From Beijerinckia sp. 28-YEA-48 (lineage in GTDB: Bacteria; Pseudomonadota; Alphaproteobacteria; Rhizobiales; Beijerinckiaceae), in assembly GCF_900104955.1 (NCBI RefSeq), contig NZ_FNSI01000001.1, positions 4,250,001-4,314,000 of the forward strand: a stretch of DNA of 64,000 nt, written 5' to 3'. Both the position numbers and the translations under genes were made by a program. The stretch's first letter is position 1; every line of letters starts with the position of its first letter. Positions 14,593 through 24,237 of this stretch are shown here, piece after piece. The notes beneath the pieces are model-generated. The model did not search any database. It was given only the letters and a program-made list of their open reading frames with translations, and was not told where the DNA came from.

Positions 14593-17500
14593 TCAATGAA
14601 AGTCCCGCGACTTCGGGATGATGCGCACGTTGCGCGGGTGATGCGGCCGGCGCAGCGGCTGCGGATGAACGAATTCGTCGGCGGGAGACAGGACCGGTTT
14701 GGTTTCGTGATCTTCCGACAGGCGGTTCAGGTCCACCGTGCGGTCGATCAGCCGTTCCGTCATCAAGTGAATCACCCCTTCCGGGCTTTTCTGCACCCGT
14801 CCTTCAGCTAAGAGCAGACGCGCGCCCATGGTCTCCTTGCGGAAGCGTTCGAAGGTGCGCGCCCAGAGCACGAGATTGGCGACGCCGGTTTCGTCCTCCA
14901 GAGTGATAAAGATCGCATTGCCCTTGCCGGGGCGCTGGCGCACCAGAACCACGCCGGCGACCCGCACCCAGGCGCCATCCTTGCAGTTGACGAGATCACC
15001 GCAACGGATCGCCCGCTCGCGTGCGAAAACCTCGCGCAGGATCTGCATCGGATGACCTTTCAACGACAGATGGATCGTCTGATAGTCGGCGGCGATGTGT
15101 TCGCCCAGGCGCATCTGCGGCAGATGCGCTTGCGCATCATGGCCCAGTTCGCGCGCGTCGGCGGCGAGAAACAGTGGCAACGGCGCATCATCGGGCAAAC
15201 GCCGCACCGCCCAGAGCGCCGCGCGCCGGTCGAGATGCATCGAGCGAAAGGCGTCGGCATCGGCGAGGCAGCGCAACACACTGTTGGGCAAAGCGGTGCG
15301 CGCCGCAAATTCCTCGACCGACGTGAACGGTTTTGAGCGATTGTCGGTGATGCGCTTGGCCTGCTCCTCGCACATACCGCTGATCTGGCGGAAGCCGATG
15401 CGCAAGGCCGGCGTTCCCTCCCCTTCCAACGTATTGTCCCAGGCGCTGTGATTGACGTCGACTTCGCGGACCTCGACCTTGTTCTTCTGGGCATCGCTGA
15501 TGATCTGCGCCGGGGCGTAAAAACCCATGGGTTGCGAATTGAGAAGCGCGCAGGCGAAGGCTGCCGGAAATCGGCATTTGATGAAGGACGAGACATAGAC
15601 GAGCTTGGCGAAGGACGCCGCATGGCTTTCAGGGAAGCCATATTCACCAAAACCCTTGATCTGGTTGAAACAGCGCTGCGCGAAATCGGGATCATAGCCG
15701 CGCATGATCATACGACCGACCATCAGTTTCTCGAAATTCTGTATGGTGCCATTGTGACGGAAGGTGGCCATGGCCTTGCGTAGGCCGTTGGCCTCGTCTG
15801 GCGTGAATTCGGCTGCGACCATGGCAAGGTCCATAGCCTGTTCTTGGAACAAGGGCACGCCGAGGGTGCGCCCTAAGACACCGATAAGCTCGTTTGGGTC
15901 ATGGGGTGATTTCGGCGCAGGGAAAACGACAGCTTCTTCTCCATTTCTGCGTCGCAGATAAGGATGCACCATATCGCCCTGGATCGGGCCAGGACGGACA
16001 ATCGCCACCTGAATGACAAGATCATAGAATTTGCGTGGCTTCAGACGCGGCAACATATTCATCTGCGCGCGGCTCTCGACCTGGAAAACACCCAAGGATT
16101 CGCCGTCACACAACATGTCGTAAACGTCTTCTTTCTCGGACGGTACGTCAGCCAGCGTGGTGTCGAAACTATAGTGATCCCGCATCAAGTCAAAAGCCTT
16201 GCGGATGCAGGTCAGCATGCCGAGCGCCAGAACATCGACCTTCATCAGGCCGATTTCATCGATGTCGTCTTTGTCCCATTCGATGAAAGTGCGGTCGTCC
16301 ATCGCCGCATTGCCAATCGGCACTATTTCGTCGAGACGGCCGCGCGACATCACGAAGCCGCCGACATGTTGTGACAGATGACGCGGAAACCCCAGCAAGC
16401 GAATAGCCAGATCGACCGCTCTCCGGATCAAAGGATTTGATGGATCGAGCCCGGCTTCCTTGATCTGGCTATCTCTGATGGGTCCTCCCCAACTGCCCCA
16501 GATGGTCGAGGAGAGTTTCGCCGTCACATCCTCCGTTAGGCCCAGCGCCTTGCCGACATCGCGGATGGCGCTACGCGAGCGATAGCTGATCACCGTCGCG
16601 GCAATACCAGCCCGGTGTCGACCATATTTTTCATAAACGTATTGAATGACTTCTTCGCGCCGTTCATGCTCGAAATCGACATCGATATCCGGCGGTTCAC
16701 CACGATTTTCGGACAGAAAACGAGCCAGCAGTAGTTTGTGCTTATCGGGGTCAACAGCCGTGATCCCAAGAATGTAACAGACCGCAGAATTTGCCGCCGA
16801 ACCACGCCCCTGGCAGAGAATGCGGTTATCATTGGCGAAGCGCACGATGTCATGAATCGTGAGGAAATAACGCGCGTAATCAAGCTTGCGAATTAAGGTC
16901 AGTTCATTCTTGACCAGCTCTTGCACTTTTTCTGGCATGCCGTCCGGATAACGCATGAGCCCGTGCTTGTGCACCAGATCTTCCAGCCAGTCCTGCGGCG
17001 TCCAGCCGGGCGGAATCGGCTCATCCGGATATTCATACCGTAACTGATCGAGAGAAAAAGAAATCCGATCGAGGAAATTGCCCGTTTCATCGATAGCCGC
17101 CGGCGCATCCTTAAACAGACGCGCCATTTCCTTCGGTTCCTTGAAATGACGTTCGGCATTGACCTCAAGCCGCCGACCGATGCTTTCCAAGGTTTCGCCT
17201 TCGCGGATGCAGGTCATCACATCCTGCAGGTCGCGCTGTTCCGGCGCGTGGTAGAGCACGTCATTGGTGGCGAGCAGCGGCACGTGCGTCCGGCGCGCCA
17301 GATCAATCAGCCGGCTCAAACGGCGACGATCATCGCCGCGCCGATGCATGGTGGCGGCCAGCCAGACCGCGCCAGGCGCGGCGTCATCCAGACGTGTCAG
17401 CAGCTCAGCCAGGCCATCGAGCTGGCGCTCGGGCATTACCACGAGAAGCAGATGCGATGTATCGACGAGAAGATCATCGAGAGTTAGATCACATTCGCCT

Positions 17501-17931
17501 TTCTTGGCGCGCCTATTGCCCACAGTCAGCAGGCGGCAGAGCCGCCCCCAGCCGGCGCGGTCTTCCGGATAGACGAGAATATCTGGCGTGCCGTCCATGA
17601 AAGCCAAGCGCGCGCCGACCACGAGCTTGAATGCTTCCGCCAGAACTTGAATCTCTTCCGTCTTGAGAACAATGGGTGTGGGGTGTTCGACCAACACATA
17701 TTCGCCGGGGCCGGAGCCTTCGCGTTCAGGAGTCGCGGGTAATGTACCCGTCTTGCGTAAGTGATTGAGCGCCGCATAGGCGCGCACGACACCCGCGACC
17801 GTATTGCGATCGGCGATACCGAGACCGGCATGACCCAGGCCCAGCGCCTGCGCCACCAGGTCGCGCGCATGGGAGGCGCCGCGCAGGAAAGAAAAATTGC
17901 TCGCCGTGGCGAAGTCCGCATAGCGCGTCAT
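14593..17931 (-). CDS. dnaE2: Error-prone DNA polymerase III alpha subunit DnaE2 (ImuC)
   Basis: 1112-residue C-family polymerase. The PHP domain spans about residues 1-280, starting YADFATASNFSFLRGASHARDL and with GIADRNTVAGVVRAY. The palm follows with QGRGSAANSAVCYILGITAVDP and PPDIDVDFEHERREEVIQYVYEKYG, which carries the catalytic Asp pair. Fingers, an HhH region and an OB-fold (VRVAGVVLVRQRPGKGNAIFITLEDE) follow; there is no tau-binding C-terminal extension, as expected for DnaE2. Start ATG 17931 overlaps the imuB stop in an ATGA. DnaE2 works with ImuA and ImuB in damage-induced mutagenesis and is governed by the LexA box before imuA. Confidence 0.95.
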   Translation of the reverse strand: MTRYADFATASNFSFLRGASHARDLVAQALGLGHAGLGIADRNTVAGVVRAYAALNHLRKTGTLPATPEREGSGPGEYVLVEHPTPIVLKTEEIQVLAEAFKLVVGARLAFMDGTPDILVYPEDRAGWGRLCRLLTVGNRRAKKGECDLTLDDLLVDTSHLLLVVMPERQLDGLAELLTRLDDAAPGAVWLAATMHRRGDDRRRLSRLIDLARRTHVPLLATNDVLYHAPEQRDLQDVMTCIREGETLESIGRRLEVNAERHFKEPKEMARLFKDAPAAIDETGNFLDRISFSLDQLRYEYPDEPIPPGWTPQDWLEDLVHKHGLMRYPDGMPEKVQELVKNELTLIRKLDYARYFLTIHDIVRFANDNRILCQGRGSAANSAVCYILGITAVDPDKHKLLLARFLSENRGEPPDIDVDFEHERREEVIQYVYEKYGRHRAGIAATVISYRSRSAIRDVGKALGLTEDVTAKLSSTIWGSWGGPIRDSQIKEAGLDPSNPLIRRAVDLAIRLLGFPRHLSQHVGGFVMSRGRLDEIVPIGNAAMDDRTFIEWDKDDIDEIGLMKVDVLALGMLTCIRKAFDLMRDHYSFDTTLADVPSEKEDVYDMLCDGESLGVFQVESRAQMNMLPRLKPRKFYDLVIQVAIVRPGPIQGDMVHPYLRRRNGEEAVVFPAPKSPHDPNELIGVLGRTLGVPLFQEQAMDLAMVAAEFTPDEANGLRKAMATFRHNGTIQNFEKLMVGRMIMRGYDPDFAQRCFNQIKGFGEYGFPESHAASFAKLVYVSSFIKCRFPAAFACALLNSQPMGFYAPAQIISDAQKNKVEVREVDVNHSAWDNTLEGEGTPALRIGFRQISGMCEEQAKRITDNRSKPFTSVEEFAARTALPNSVLRCLADADAFRSMHLDRRAALWAVRRLPDDAPLPLFLAADARELGHDAQAHLPQMRLGEHIAADYQTIHLSLKGHPMQILREVFARERAIRCGDLVNCKDGAWVRVAGVVLVRQRPGKGNAIFITLEDETGVANLVLWARTFERFRKETMGARLLLAEGRVQKSPEGVIHLMTERLIDRTVDLNRLSEDHETKPVLSPADEFVHPQPLRRPHHPRNVRIIPKSRDFH

Positions 17932-19535
17932 GCGAATAGTCCATGCAAATACCATTGCGGCTTTTCGACTTCTCGTTCGTAGAGACCGTCGCGGAAAATC
18001 CAGAAGCGGCGTCCTTCCATGTCCTCCACCCGGTAGTAATCGCGCGTCGGCACGTCGTGTTCGCGCCGCCACCATTCCGAAGCGATACGCTCCGGCCCTT
18101 CCGCCAAGACGATCTCGTGGGAAGCGCGACGCCAGACAAAGCGCGCCGGCGGCCCATCGGGCACTTGCGCTGTCACCAGCACCGGCTGCGGCGGATTGAA
18201 AATATGCAAGGGTCGCAGCGGCGGCTCGTCCGGCTCCGGCTTATCCCAATGGGCAGGTGCGAAGGTGCCGGTGGCGGGCACGGTGAAGGCGCGGCGGTGC
18301 GGATCGTGCGTGTCGCGCGGCACGAAATGTTGCACGCGATCACGGCCGAAGCGTGCGACGAGTTTATCGACAAGATCGGCCACTTCACTGTCGGCGTTGG
18401 CCTTGCCGTCGAGGCTGACCTGCGCCGCATCAAGGGGCTCGGCCACCGGCACCAGGATGCGGATGAGATCGAAGCCAAAGCCCGGATCCAGCGGATCGGC
18501 CAAGGCCTCAAGGCGCTCGCGATAGAGCCGCAGGATGGTTTTGGGATCGCGGCTGGGATGACCGGTTTCGACCATGATCGTGCGCACCGCGCCATCGGCG
18601 CGAAAGAAACTGGCCTCGAAGCGGCGGCCACCTTCGCCACGTTGCTGCAACAGATCGGCAATCCGCTGCAGCAGGCGCTCCAAGGTCGCCTCGATATCTT
18701 CCATGCGGGCGATGGGATCGGCGAACGGCCGTTCCGCCATGCAGGCGGGCGGCATGCGGCGCGGCGTGATGCGGATATCGACACGCCCGCACACACGATC
18801 GAGCCGCGCGATCAGGTCGTCGCCGAAGCGCGCCGCCAACGGCGTCGAGGACCTTTCAGTCAAAGCGGCAATGGTTTTCAACCCGGCGCGCGACAGGCCG
18901 TGCACGATCTGCGGATCGACCCCAAGGGCGGCAATCGGCAGGGCGCCGACGCTCTGCGCCTCCACCCCCGGCGCGATGATGCCGCCGCGTCCGAAGCGCG
19001 CCAACGCGCGGGCCGCATCGGGCGTGCCGGCAATCGCCAGGCGCAGATCAAGACCGCTACGGCTGAAGCGCCGGCGCATGTCTTTCCCCAGTTCCGCTTC
19101 GCCGCCGAACAGATGGGCGCAGCCGGAAATATCGAGCAGCAGGCCATGGGGCGGATCGAGCGCCACCAGCGGCGTCCAGCGATCGCACAGATCTGCCAGC
19201 CGTTCGAGACAGGCTGTATCGATGTGCGCATCGAGCGGGGTGACCTGCAGGTCTGGCACACGAGCGCGGGCATCGGCCAGCGCCAGGCCCGGCGTCAGCC
19301 CCAGGGACAAGGCGCGCTGATCGACCGCCACGAGCCGCAGCGCCCCTTTGATCTTATCGATGACGACAAGTGGCGCTTCTTGCAGCCCTTCAGGCGCTCT
19401 TGCGCCATTCGCCGCTGGCAACGGCGGGCGCCGGTGCCGCAGCCGATCGGTCGACAGAAAGGGAGCCCAAAGGGCGAGATAGCGCCGGGTAGTCTCTGAT
19501 TTGGCGCTTTCTGATCCGGAAACATTCTGCGTCAC
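17928..19535 (-). CDS. imuB: ImuB, Y-family polymerase-like mutagenesis protein
   Basis: About 535 residues, related to Y-family polymerases (DinB) but with the opening RRYLALWAPFLSTDRL in place of the catalytic acidic motif, as known for ImuB, which acts as a beta-clamp-binding hub for DnaE2. Further features are LLLDISGCAHLFGGEAELGKDM, the helix-hairpin-helix-like VHGLSRAGLKTIAAL and a C-terminal ImuB domain with RDYYRVEDMEGRRFWIFRDG. GTG 19535 is preferred as start because GGAG lies 7 bases before it; this still overlaps imuA by 146 bases. The stop shares ATGA with dnaE2, so all three genes form one operon. Confidence 0.92.
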   Translation of the reverse strand: MTQNVSGSESAKSETTRRYLALWAPFLSTDRLRHRRPPLPAANGARAPEGLQEAPLVVIDKIKGALRLVAVDQRALSLGLTPGLALADARARVPDLQVTPLDAHIDTACLERLADLCDRWTPLVALDPPHGLLLDISGCAHLFGGEAELGKDMRRRFSRSGLDLRLAIAGTPDAARALARFGRGGIIAPGVEAQSVGALPIAALGVDPQIVHGLSRAGLKTIAALTERSSTPLAARFGDDLIARLDRVCGRVDIRITPRRMPPACMAERPFADPIARMEDIEATLERLLQRIADLLQQRGEGGRRFEASFFRADGAVRTIMVETGHPSRDPKTILRLYRERLEALADPLDPGFGFDLIRILVPVAEPLDAAQVSLDGKANADSEVADLVDKLVARFGRDRVQHFVPRDTHDPHRRAFTVPATGTFAPAHWDKPEPDEPPLRPLHIFNPPQPVLVTAQVPDGPPARFVWRRASHEIVLAEGPERIASEWWRREHDVPTRDYYRVEDMEGRRFWIFRDGLYEREVEKPQWYLHGLFA

Positions 19536-20211
19536 GGTTCCACTCCACACGCCAGGCCCGGCCGGCCATGCCGGCGCGGTGTCGCAACAAACTCATTTCG
19601 AAAGCGGGAAAGCCCGGCGCATCAGCCGCCAGCGCCCGCGACTGCAGGGCGCGGACGGACCAGCGCGTCGTGGCAGCGCTAGGCAGCGGTGCCGCTGCCG
19701 GGCGCAACATCAGGGCCGGCACACCGGTAGCGGCGGCGGCCAAGGACAGGCGGCGCGTCGCGACAAGATCGATCACGCCGGGTTGGCCCCAGGGTTCGAC
19801 CAGCACGGCACCCAGCGGGGCGCAGGCCAAGGCTTCGGCACTGGCACGCAGAACGCCGAGGGCATCGCGCGCCTTCACCAGAATGATCTGCGACGGGTCC
19901 AGTCCCAGTTCAGCCAGGCCAGCCGGGCTCAAACTGCCGGCCTCCGTCTCGGCGAAATCCTGCCGGACCCAGACCACCGGCCGGTGCGCCGCGGCCCGGA
20001 TGGCCAAGGTGGCGGCGAAGCCGGCAGCGGAAACGATGTCGCGCAGGCTATGGGCATAGACCTCATGCAGTGCGCCGCGCACCAAGCCACCGCCCAGCGC
20101 CTCGTCGACGTCCGGTAGGCCAAAAGAGAAGAAATCGACGGCCTGCGGCATGCCCGTCCGCTCAAGAGCGGCAAGATCACGCCGCAGTGCCTGAAGGCTT
20201 TCGCGGGCCAT
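19390..20211 (-). CDS. imuA: ImuA, RecA/SulA-like mutagenesis protein
   Basis: 273-residue ImuA. It begins with the family pattern MARESLQALRRDLAALE and has FGLPDVDEALGGGLVRGALHEVYA, then a RecA-like core (VVWVRQDFAETEAGSLSPAGLAELGLDPSQIILVKARD) and the C-terminal WRVEWNRD seen in the family. ImuA is needed with ImuB and DnaE2 for SOS mutagenesis. ATG 20211 is preferred (AGGAA 7 bases upstream); ATG 20217 is too close to that site. First gene of the cassette, with a LexA box ending at its 5' edge. The last 146 bases overlap imuB in another frame. Confidence 0.9.
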   Translation of the reverse strand: MARESLQALRRDLAALERTGMPQAVDFFSFGLPDVDEALGGGLVRGALHEVYAHSLRDIVSAAGFAATLAIRAAAHRPVVWVRQDFAETEAGSLSPAGLAELGLDPSQIILVKARDALGVLRASAEALACAPLGAVLVEPWGQPGVIDLVATRRLSLAAAATGVPALMLRPAAAPLPSAATTRWSVRALQSRALAADAPGFPAFEMSLLRHRAGMAGRAWRVEWNRDAECFRIRKRQIRDYPALSRPLGSLSVDRSAAAPAPAVASGEWRKSA

Positions 20212-20217
20212 TTTCAT

Positions 20218-20232
20218 GTTCCTGTTTTGTTC
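20218..20232. promoter_or_regulatory. LexA (SOS) box of the imuA-imuB-dnaE2 operon
   Basis: GTTC, CTGTTTT, GTTC on the plus strand, i.e. the alphaproteobacterial LexA direct repeat. It lies between a TATATA -10-like element (about 20233-20239) and the imuA start, so bound LexA would block the transcription start. The resulting leader would be very short. Confidence 0.85.
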
Positions 20233-20356
20233 TATATAAACGACTCCGTTTCGCGCCAGAGTCAAGCGATCCCGTTTGCAATCCCGCCCGCCCACGACCG
20301 GTGAGACCGCCCGCAATGGGCGGCCTCTGCGGCAAGCGATTGGGTTTGCGGGGAAA

Positions 20357-21268
20357 TTATCCGTAGACGGCCGATCTGCCCGTCACTGCCGGATTCGCTT
20401 GGGCCGGATAAACCTGAGCCGGCATGGGATTGTGCAAGAACAAACGGGAGGCAACCGCGGTTTCAGCGACTTGATCCGTCCAGACCTGAAAATTGAGCAG
20501 AGTGTGAAGGCCGAAACTGCTGATCATCGCCACGTCGGCGGCGTCGCGGCCCCGCGCCATGACGATGCGGCCGATACGCGGATGGTTGTGCCGGGCGTCG
20601 AACGTGTACCAGCGGCCATCGAGCCAGACCTCGAACCAGGCGCTGAAATCCATCGGCGCGGGATCTCTGGGCACGCCGATATCGCCGAGATAGCCGGTGC
20701 AATAACGCGCTGGAATGTTCATGCTGCGGCAGAGGGTGATGGCGAGATGAGCAAAATCTCGGCACACACCCTGCCTGTCATTGTAAGCGCCCAAAGCCGT
20801 GCGCGTCGCCTGGGCGAAGGCATAATCAAACGCGATATGGTCATGGACGAAAGCGCAAATCGCTTCGACACGCGCCAAACCCGTGGGGCCGTTGCCGAAA
20901 AGCTTCCAGGCGGTTTCACCCAACTGGTCCGTTTCGCAATAGCGGCTGCCCAGAAGATAGACGAGGACTTCGGACGGCAAATCAGCGACCGGCGTTTCAC
21001 GCGCCGCCGCATCCATGAAGTCAGGCAGCCCGGTATCCTGCACCAGGGAATCGCAAGTCAAGCGCACGGTGCCAGGCTGGCCCATCACGCGATGCACACG
21101 ATTGCCGAACATGTCGGCATGTTCGGACGTGACAACACCCGACGTGACACGCAAGCCCGTCGAAGACCGTACATCCTTATCTCGGGACGGATGAATGTTG
21201 AGCAGCAGCAGGAGCGGCGTCGCTTGCGCACAGCCGATCGAAATATCAAATCCCGCACGAATAAGCAT
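20357..21268 (-). CDS. Transglutaminase-like cysteine protease/peptidase family protein
   Basis: 303-residue protein with a transglutaminase core. The catalytic Cys lies in YNDRQGVCRDFAHLAITLCRS, the His in DGRWYTFDARHNHPRIG and the Asp just after. An N-terminal beta domain (about residues 1-110) precedes it, as in bacterial transglutaminase-like proteins; there is no signal peptide or membrane segment. Substrate unknown; such domains may act as peptidases, amidases or cross-linking enzymes. Start ATG 21268. A GGAAC-N16-CGTT promoter lies 50 bases upstream, so the gene should be an EcfG target, in keeping with its place beside the stress-response regulators. Confidence 0.85.
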   Translation of the reverse strand: MLIRAGFDISIGCAQATPLLLLLNIHPSRDKDVRSSTGLRVTSGVVTSEHADMFGNRVHRVMGQPGTVRLTCDSLVQDTGLPDFMDAAARETPVADLPSEVLVYLLGSRYCETDQLGETAWKLFGNGPTGLARVEAICAFVHDHIAFDYAFAQATRTALGAYNDRQGVCRDFAHLAITLCRSMNIPARYCTGYLGDIGVPRDPAPMDFSAWFEVWLDGRWYTFDARHNHPRIGRIVMARGRDAADVAMISSFGLHTLLNFQVWTDQVAETAVASRLFLHNPMPAQVYPAQANPAVTGRSAVYG

Positions 21269-21317
21269 GGTGAGCCTATGATGATTAGGGGGATAGACCG
21301 GACGTTTTCCTCTGTTT

Positions 21318-21342
21318 AACGCGACCTTCAAACGATCGTTCC
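21318..21342 (-). promoter_or_regulatory. EcfG-type promoter of the transglutaminase gene
   Basis: On the minus strand GGAAC (21342-21338), 16 bases, CGTT (21321-21318): the consensus of EcfG general-stress promoters. The target start codon is 50 bases downstream. Confidence 0.75.
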
Positions 21343-21366
21343 ACGCCCCTTTAAAGGGCAGTCTAC

Positions 21367-24237
21367 CTAGCCAAGCACCAGATTGGACGTCGGGAAGGAA
21401 ATCGCCCACCGCAATCCCGCCGGCGCGAAATCAATCTCCACATGGCCATCGAGCGAGCGCCCGGCCATGCGCGTGATGACGACATGGCCGAAACCTTGAC
21501 CTGCTGGTGGCTTCACCCTGGGACCACCGGATTCAGCCCACTCAACCCGCAGCCGCTCCTGCCCGTCCACCGTCACAAAATCCCAAGTCACCGCCACGCG
21601 GCCGCCTGCCGCCGATAGGGAACCATGCTTGGCCGCATTGGTGGCCAATTCATGCAGCGCCAAACCGAGAGCCTGTGCCGCTTCTGGGATCACTGCCACC
21701 ATCGGTCCGCCGACCACGAGCCGGCCGCTGTCCATATCGACAAAAGGTGCGAGCTGCTGCTGCACCAGATCGGTGAGCAGAACATGTTTCCAGTTCTGAT
21801 GAACGAGCAGATCGTGGGAGGTCGCCAATCCCTGCAGGCGCAGGGAAAAACGATCCAAAAAAGTATCGATGTCGTAGGAAACGCGCGCCGTCTGCCGCGC
21901 CATGGCCTGAATGACGGCGAGAAGATTCTTCGAGCGATGCGACAGCTCCCGCATCAGGAAGAACTGGTGCTGTTCGGCCTCCCGATGGGCGCTGATGTCG
22001 CGCACGACATGCAGGAAATAAAGCGGCTGGCCAGCGCTGTCGCGCTCCAGCGAGACGGTGATGCCGACCCAGGTGGTGGAGCCGTCCTTGCGAATGAAAC
22101 GTTTGTCGAGGGCGAAAGATGGGATCTTGCCGTCGAGCAGATCCCGCATCTGGTCCTCATCGGCATAAAGATCGTCGGTGAAGGTCAGATCAACGGCGCG
22201 GCGTCGCAGCAACTCGGCTGCGCTATAGCCGGTGATCTCCGACATGCGTGCATTGACCATCAGCCAGTGGCCATCGAGCCCGGAGCGTGCCATACCGACG
22301 GCCGAATTATTGAAGACGCTGCGGAATTGCGCTTCACGGCTGCGCAGTTCCCCCTCGATGCGCTTGCGCTGGGTGATGTCGCGCGCAATGGTCGAGACAC
22401 CTATGATGGCGCCACGCGCATCGTAGATAGGCGCCGCTTCGATATGAACATCAATCAGACTCCCATCTTTGCGGCGGCGCACGGTTTCACGCCGAAAGTT
22501 TTCGCCATTCGCTACAGCGGAAATCTTTTCCTGCAACTCGCCCCGGCGCGATTCAGGAATCAAGATGCTGAGAGATTGGCCAACGATCTCACTCGCCTTG
22601 TAACCGAACAGACGTTCGGCGCCCTCGTTCCACGAGACGACATTGCCCTCGAGCGAGATACTCTTGATCGCATCGGCGGAGGACGTGACGATCGCGGCCA
22701 GATGGGCATTCATCGCCTCGGCGCGCAGACGTGCCGAGATATCGACCATCGTGCAGACGACACCCTGCAATTGCTCGTCCTGGTAGATCGGCCGCACCCA
22801 ATATTCGACGGGGAAGGCATTGCCGTCGCGTCGAAAAAAGAACTCTCCCTCGGCGTGGCGATTGAACCCGGTGCGCGCCGCCGACAAGATCGGATCATCT
22901 ATATTCGTGAAAAGCGTTCCGTCGGCCCGGGTGTGCTGCATGATGTCGAGCAAGGGCCAGCCAACGACCTGGCTCTCATCGGTGGCGCCAGCCAATCTGA
23001 CAAAGGCTGCGTTGCAGATGGTGATCGTTCCACTCTGATCGATGCTGAAGATGCCTTCCGCCGCGGAATCGATCAGCAAGCGAAAGAACAATTCATGGGA
23101 GCGCAGCCTGGTCTGGGTCTCGCGATGCTCATGAGCGATCGAGGCGGCATATTCGAAAGCGCGCTGCACTTCGGACAATTCCCGGATGCCAGGGTTTTCA
23201 ATCTGAGGGGCGCCACCATCGACGAGGGCCACGGCCGCGCCACTCAGACGGCGTAGCGCAATGGCGATACGCCGCGCCAGGATGGTTGCCAGCAGAAGTC
23301 CTAATCCGATGAGGACGGCGCTGGCGATGGCCATCAGCATGAAGATGCGCGTCAGCGGCGCATTGATCACCGTTTTGGGAATAGCGATGACCGTCGTCCA
23401 TCCGGTCAGAGCGGACTTGCGAAAAATATTGGACGCGGCGACGCCCTCGAAATTGACGCCATCATAGACGCCGCCTTTCTCGGACTCTTGCACGATGACC
23501 TGAGTTTCCGAACGCGACGTACGACCAAGAAATTTTTCAGGATCGCGACTACGCGCCAGCATGACCCCATTGCGATCAAGCAGGCCCGCGGTCCATTCGG
23601 GCGGCACATTGGCTTCGGCGAACATTCCATTATAGCGCTTGAGCAGAAGCACGGCGCTGAGCACGCAGCGCGCGCCAGCGGCGCAAATGGTTGGAACACT
23701 CAGCGTGAATTCCGGCTCATTGTCGGGTCCACGCAGAAATCCAGAGACGGACAGATCTTGTCCGGCCGGTATATCGGACAGGCGAAACGACACGGCGGGC
23801 GCGGGCCCGCCATCGGCAGAGAAGACCAAAAGCGGCTTGCCAGCCTGATCGGACAGAATCACATAGTCGATCGACGCCAATGGCGCCGCAGCAGCGATTT
23901 GATTGCGAAAGGCTGTCAGATCTGAAGAGCGCAGGCTGTCGCTTGTCGCCACCGTTCGCAGCGTATGAGCGATCTTCTCGACGTCGCGATGCAATATTTC
24001 GGTGATGCTTTCAACGACATCGAAACGCCGGGCCTCGATCACCCGGCGCTCGGCGCTGGCATAACGATCAGCGAGGTAGAGACTCAGAGCCAGAAGCGGC
24101 AGCAGGATCGCCGCGATGAGCAGGACAAGCAGCGTCCGGATGGTCAGCGGACGCGGTCTTGCCGCGGGGCCGGGCAATCCTTCACCGCCCATCATCTCGT
24201 GCTGCAAAGACGGAGCGGAACTCTCCCGACCGAACAT
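21367..24237 (-). CDS. Membrane HWE/HRxxN-family sensor histidine kinase with multiple PAS domains
   Basis: 956 residues. Membrane segments at about 31-56 and 296-320 enclose a periplasmic Cache-like sensor (57-295), followed by a HAMP-like linker. Three PAS domains follow at about 380-500, 510-625 and 633-750, with PAC ends such as VRDISAHREAEQ. The kinase core has the phospho-acceptor box RELSHRSKNLLAVIQAMARQ (His767, Arg768, Asn771), the N-box ALHELATNAAKHGSLS and the VEWAESGG motif that defines HWE kinases. HRxxN-type kinases are the class known to phosphorylate PhyR, whose gene is 4 kb away, so this is a probable input kinase of the stress response. The periplasmic ligand is unknown. Confidence 0.9.
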   Translation of the reverse strand: MFGRESSAPSLQHEMMGGEGLPGPAARPRPLTIRTLLVLLIAAILLPLLALSLYLADRYASAERRVIEARRFDVVESITEILHRDVEKIAHTLRTVATSDSLRSSDLTAFRNQIAAAAPLASIDYVILSDQAGKPLLVFSADGGPAPAVSFRLSDIPAGQDLSVSGFLRGPDNEPEFTLSVPTICAAGARCVLSAVLLLKRYNGMFAEANVPPEWTAGLLDRNGVMLARSRDPEKFLGRTSRSETQVIVQESEKGGVYDGVNFEGVAASNIFRKSALTGWTTVIAIPKTVINAPLTRIFMLMAIASAVLIGLGLLLATILARRIAIALRRLSGAAVALVDGGAPQIENPGIRELSEVQRAFEYAASIAHEHRETQTRLRSHELFFRLLIDSAAEGIFSIDQSGTITICNAAFVRLAGATDESQVVGWPLLDIMQHTRADGTLFTNIDDPILSAARTGFNRHAEGEFFFRRDGNAFPVEYWVRPIYQDEQLQGVVCTMVDISARLRAEAMNAHLAAIVTSSADAIKSISLEGNVVSWNEGAERLFGYKASEIVGQSLSILIPESRRGELQEKISAVANGENFRRETVRRRKDGSLIDVHIEAAPIYDARGAIIGVSTIARDITQRKRIEGELRSREAQFRSVFNNSAVGMARSGLDGHWLMVNARMSEITGYSAAELLRRRAVDLTFTDDLYADEDQMRDLLDGKIPSFALDKRFIRKDGSTTWVGITVSLERDSAGQPLYFLHVVRDISAHREAEQHQFFLMRELSHRSKNLLAVIQAMARQTARVSYDIDTFLDRFSLRLQGLATSHDLLVHQNWKHVLLTDLVQQQLAPFVDMDSGRLVVGGPMVAVIPEAAQALGLALHELATNAAKHGSLSAAGGRVAVTWDFVTVDGQERLRVEWAESGGPRVKPPAGQGFGHVVITRMAGRSLDGHVEIDFAPAGLRWAISFPTSNLVLG

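Noticed and set aside
17943-19499. Open frame of 518 codons on the plus strand opposite imuB
   Set aside because: Shadow of imuB; low-complexity Arg/Gly/His-rich product and no family features.
21625-23256. Open frame of 543 codons on the plus strand opposite the sensor kinase
   Set aside because: Shadow of the PAS domains of the kinase; no recognisable domain or ribosome site.
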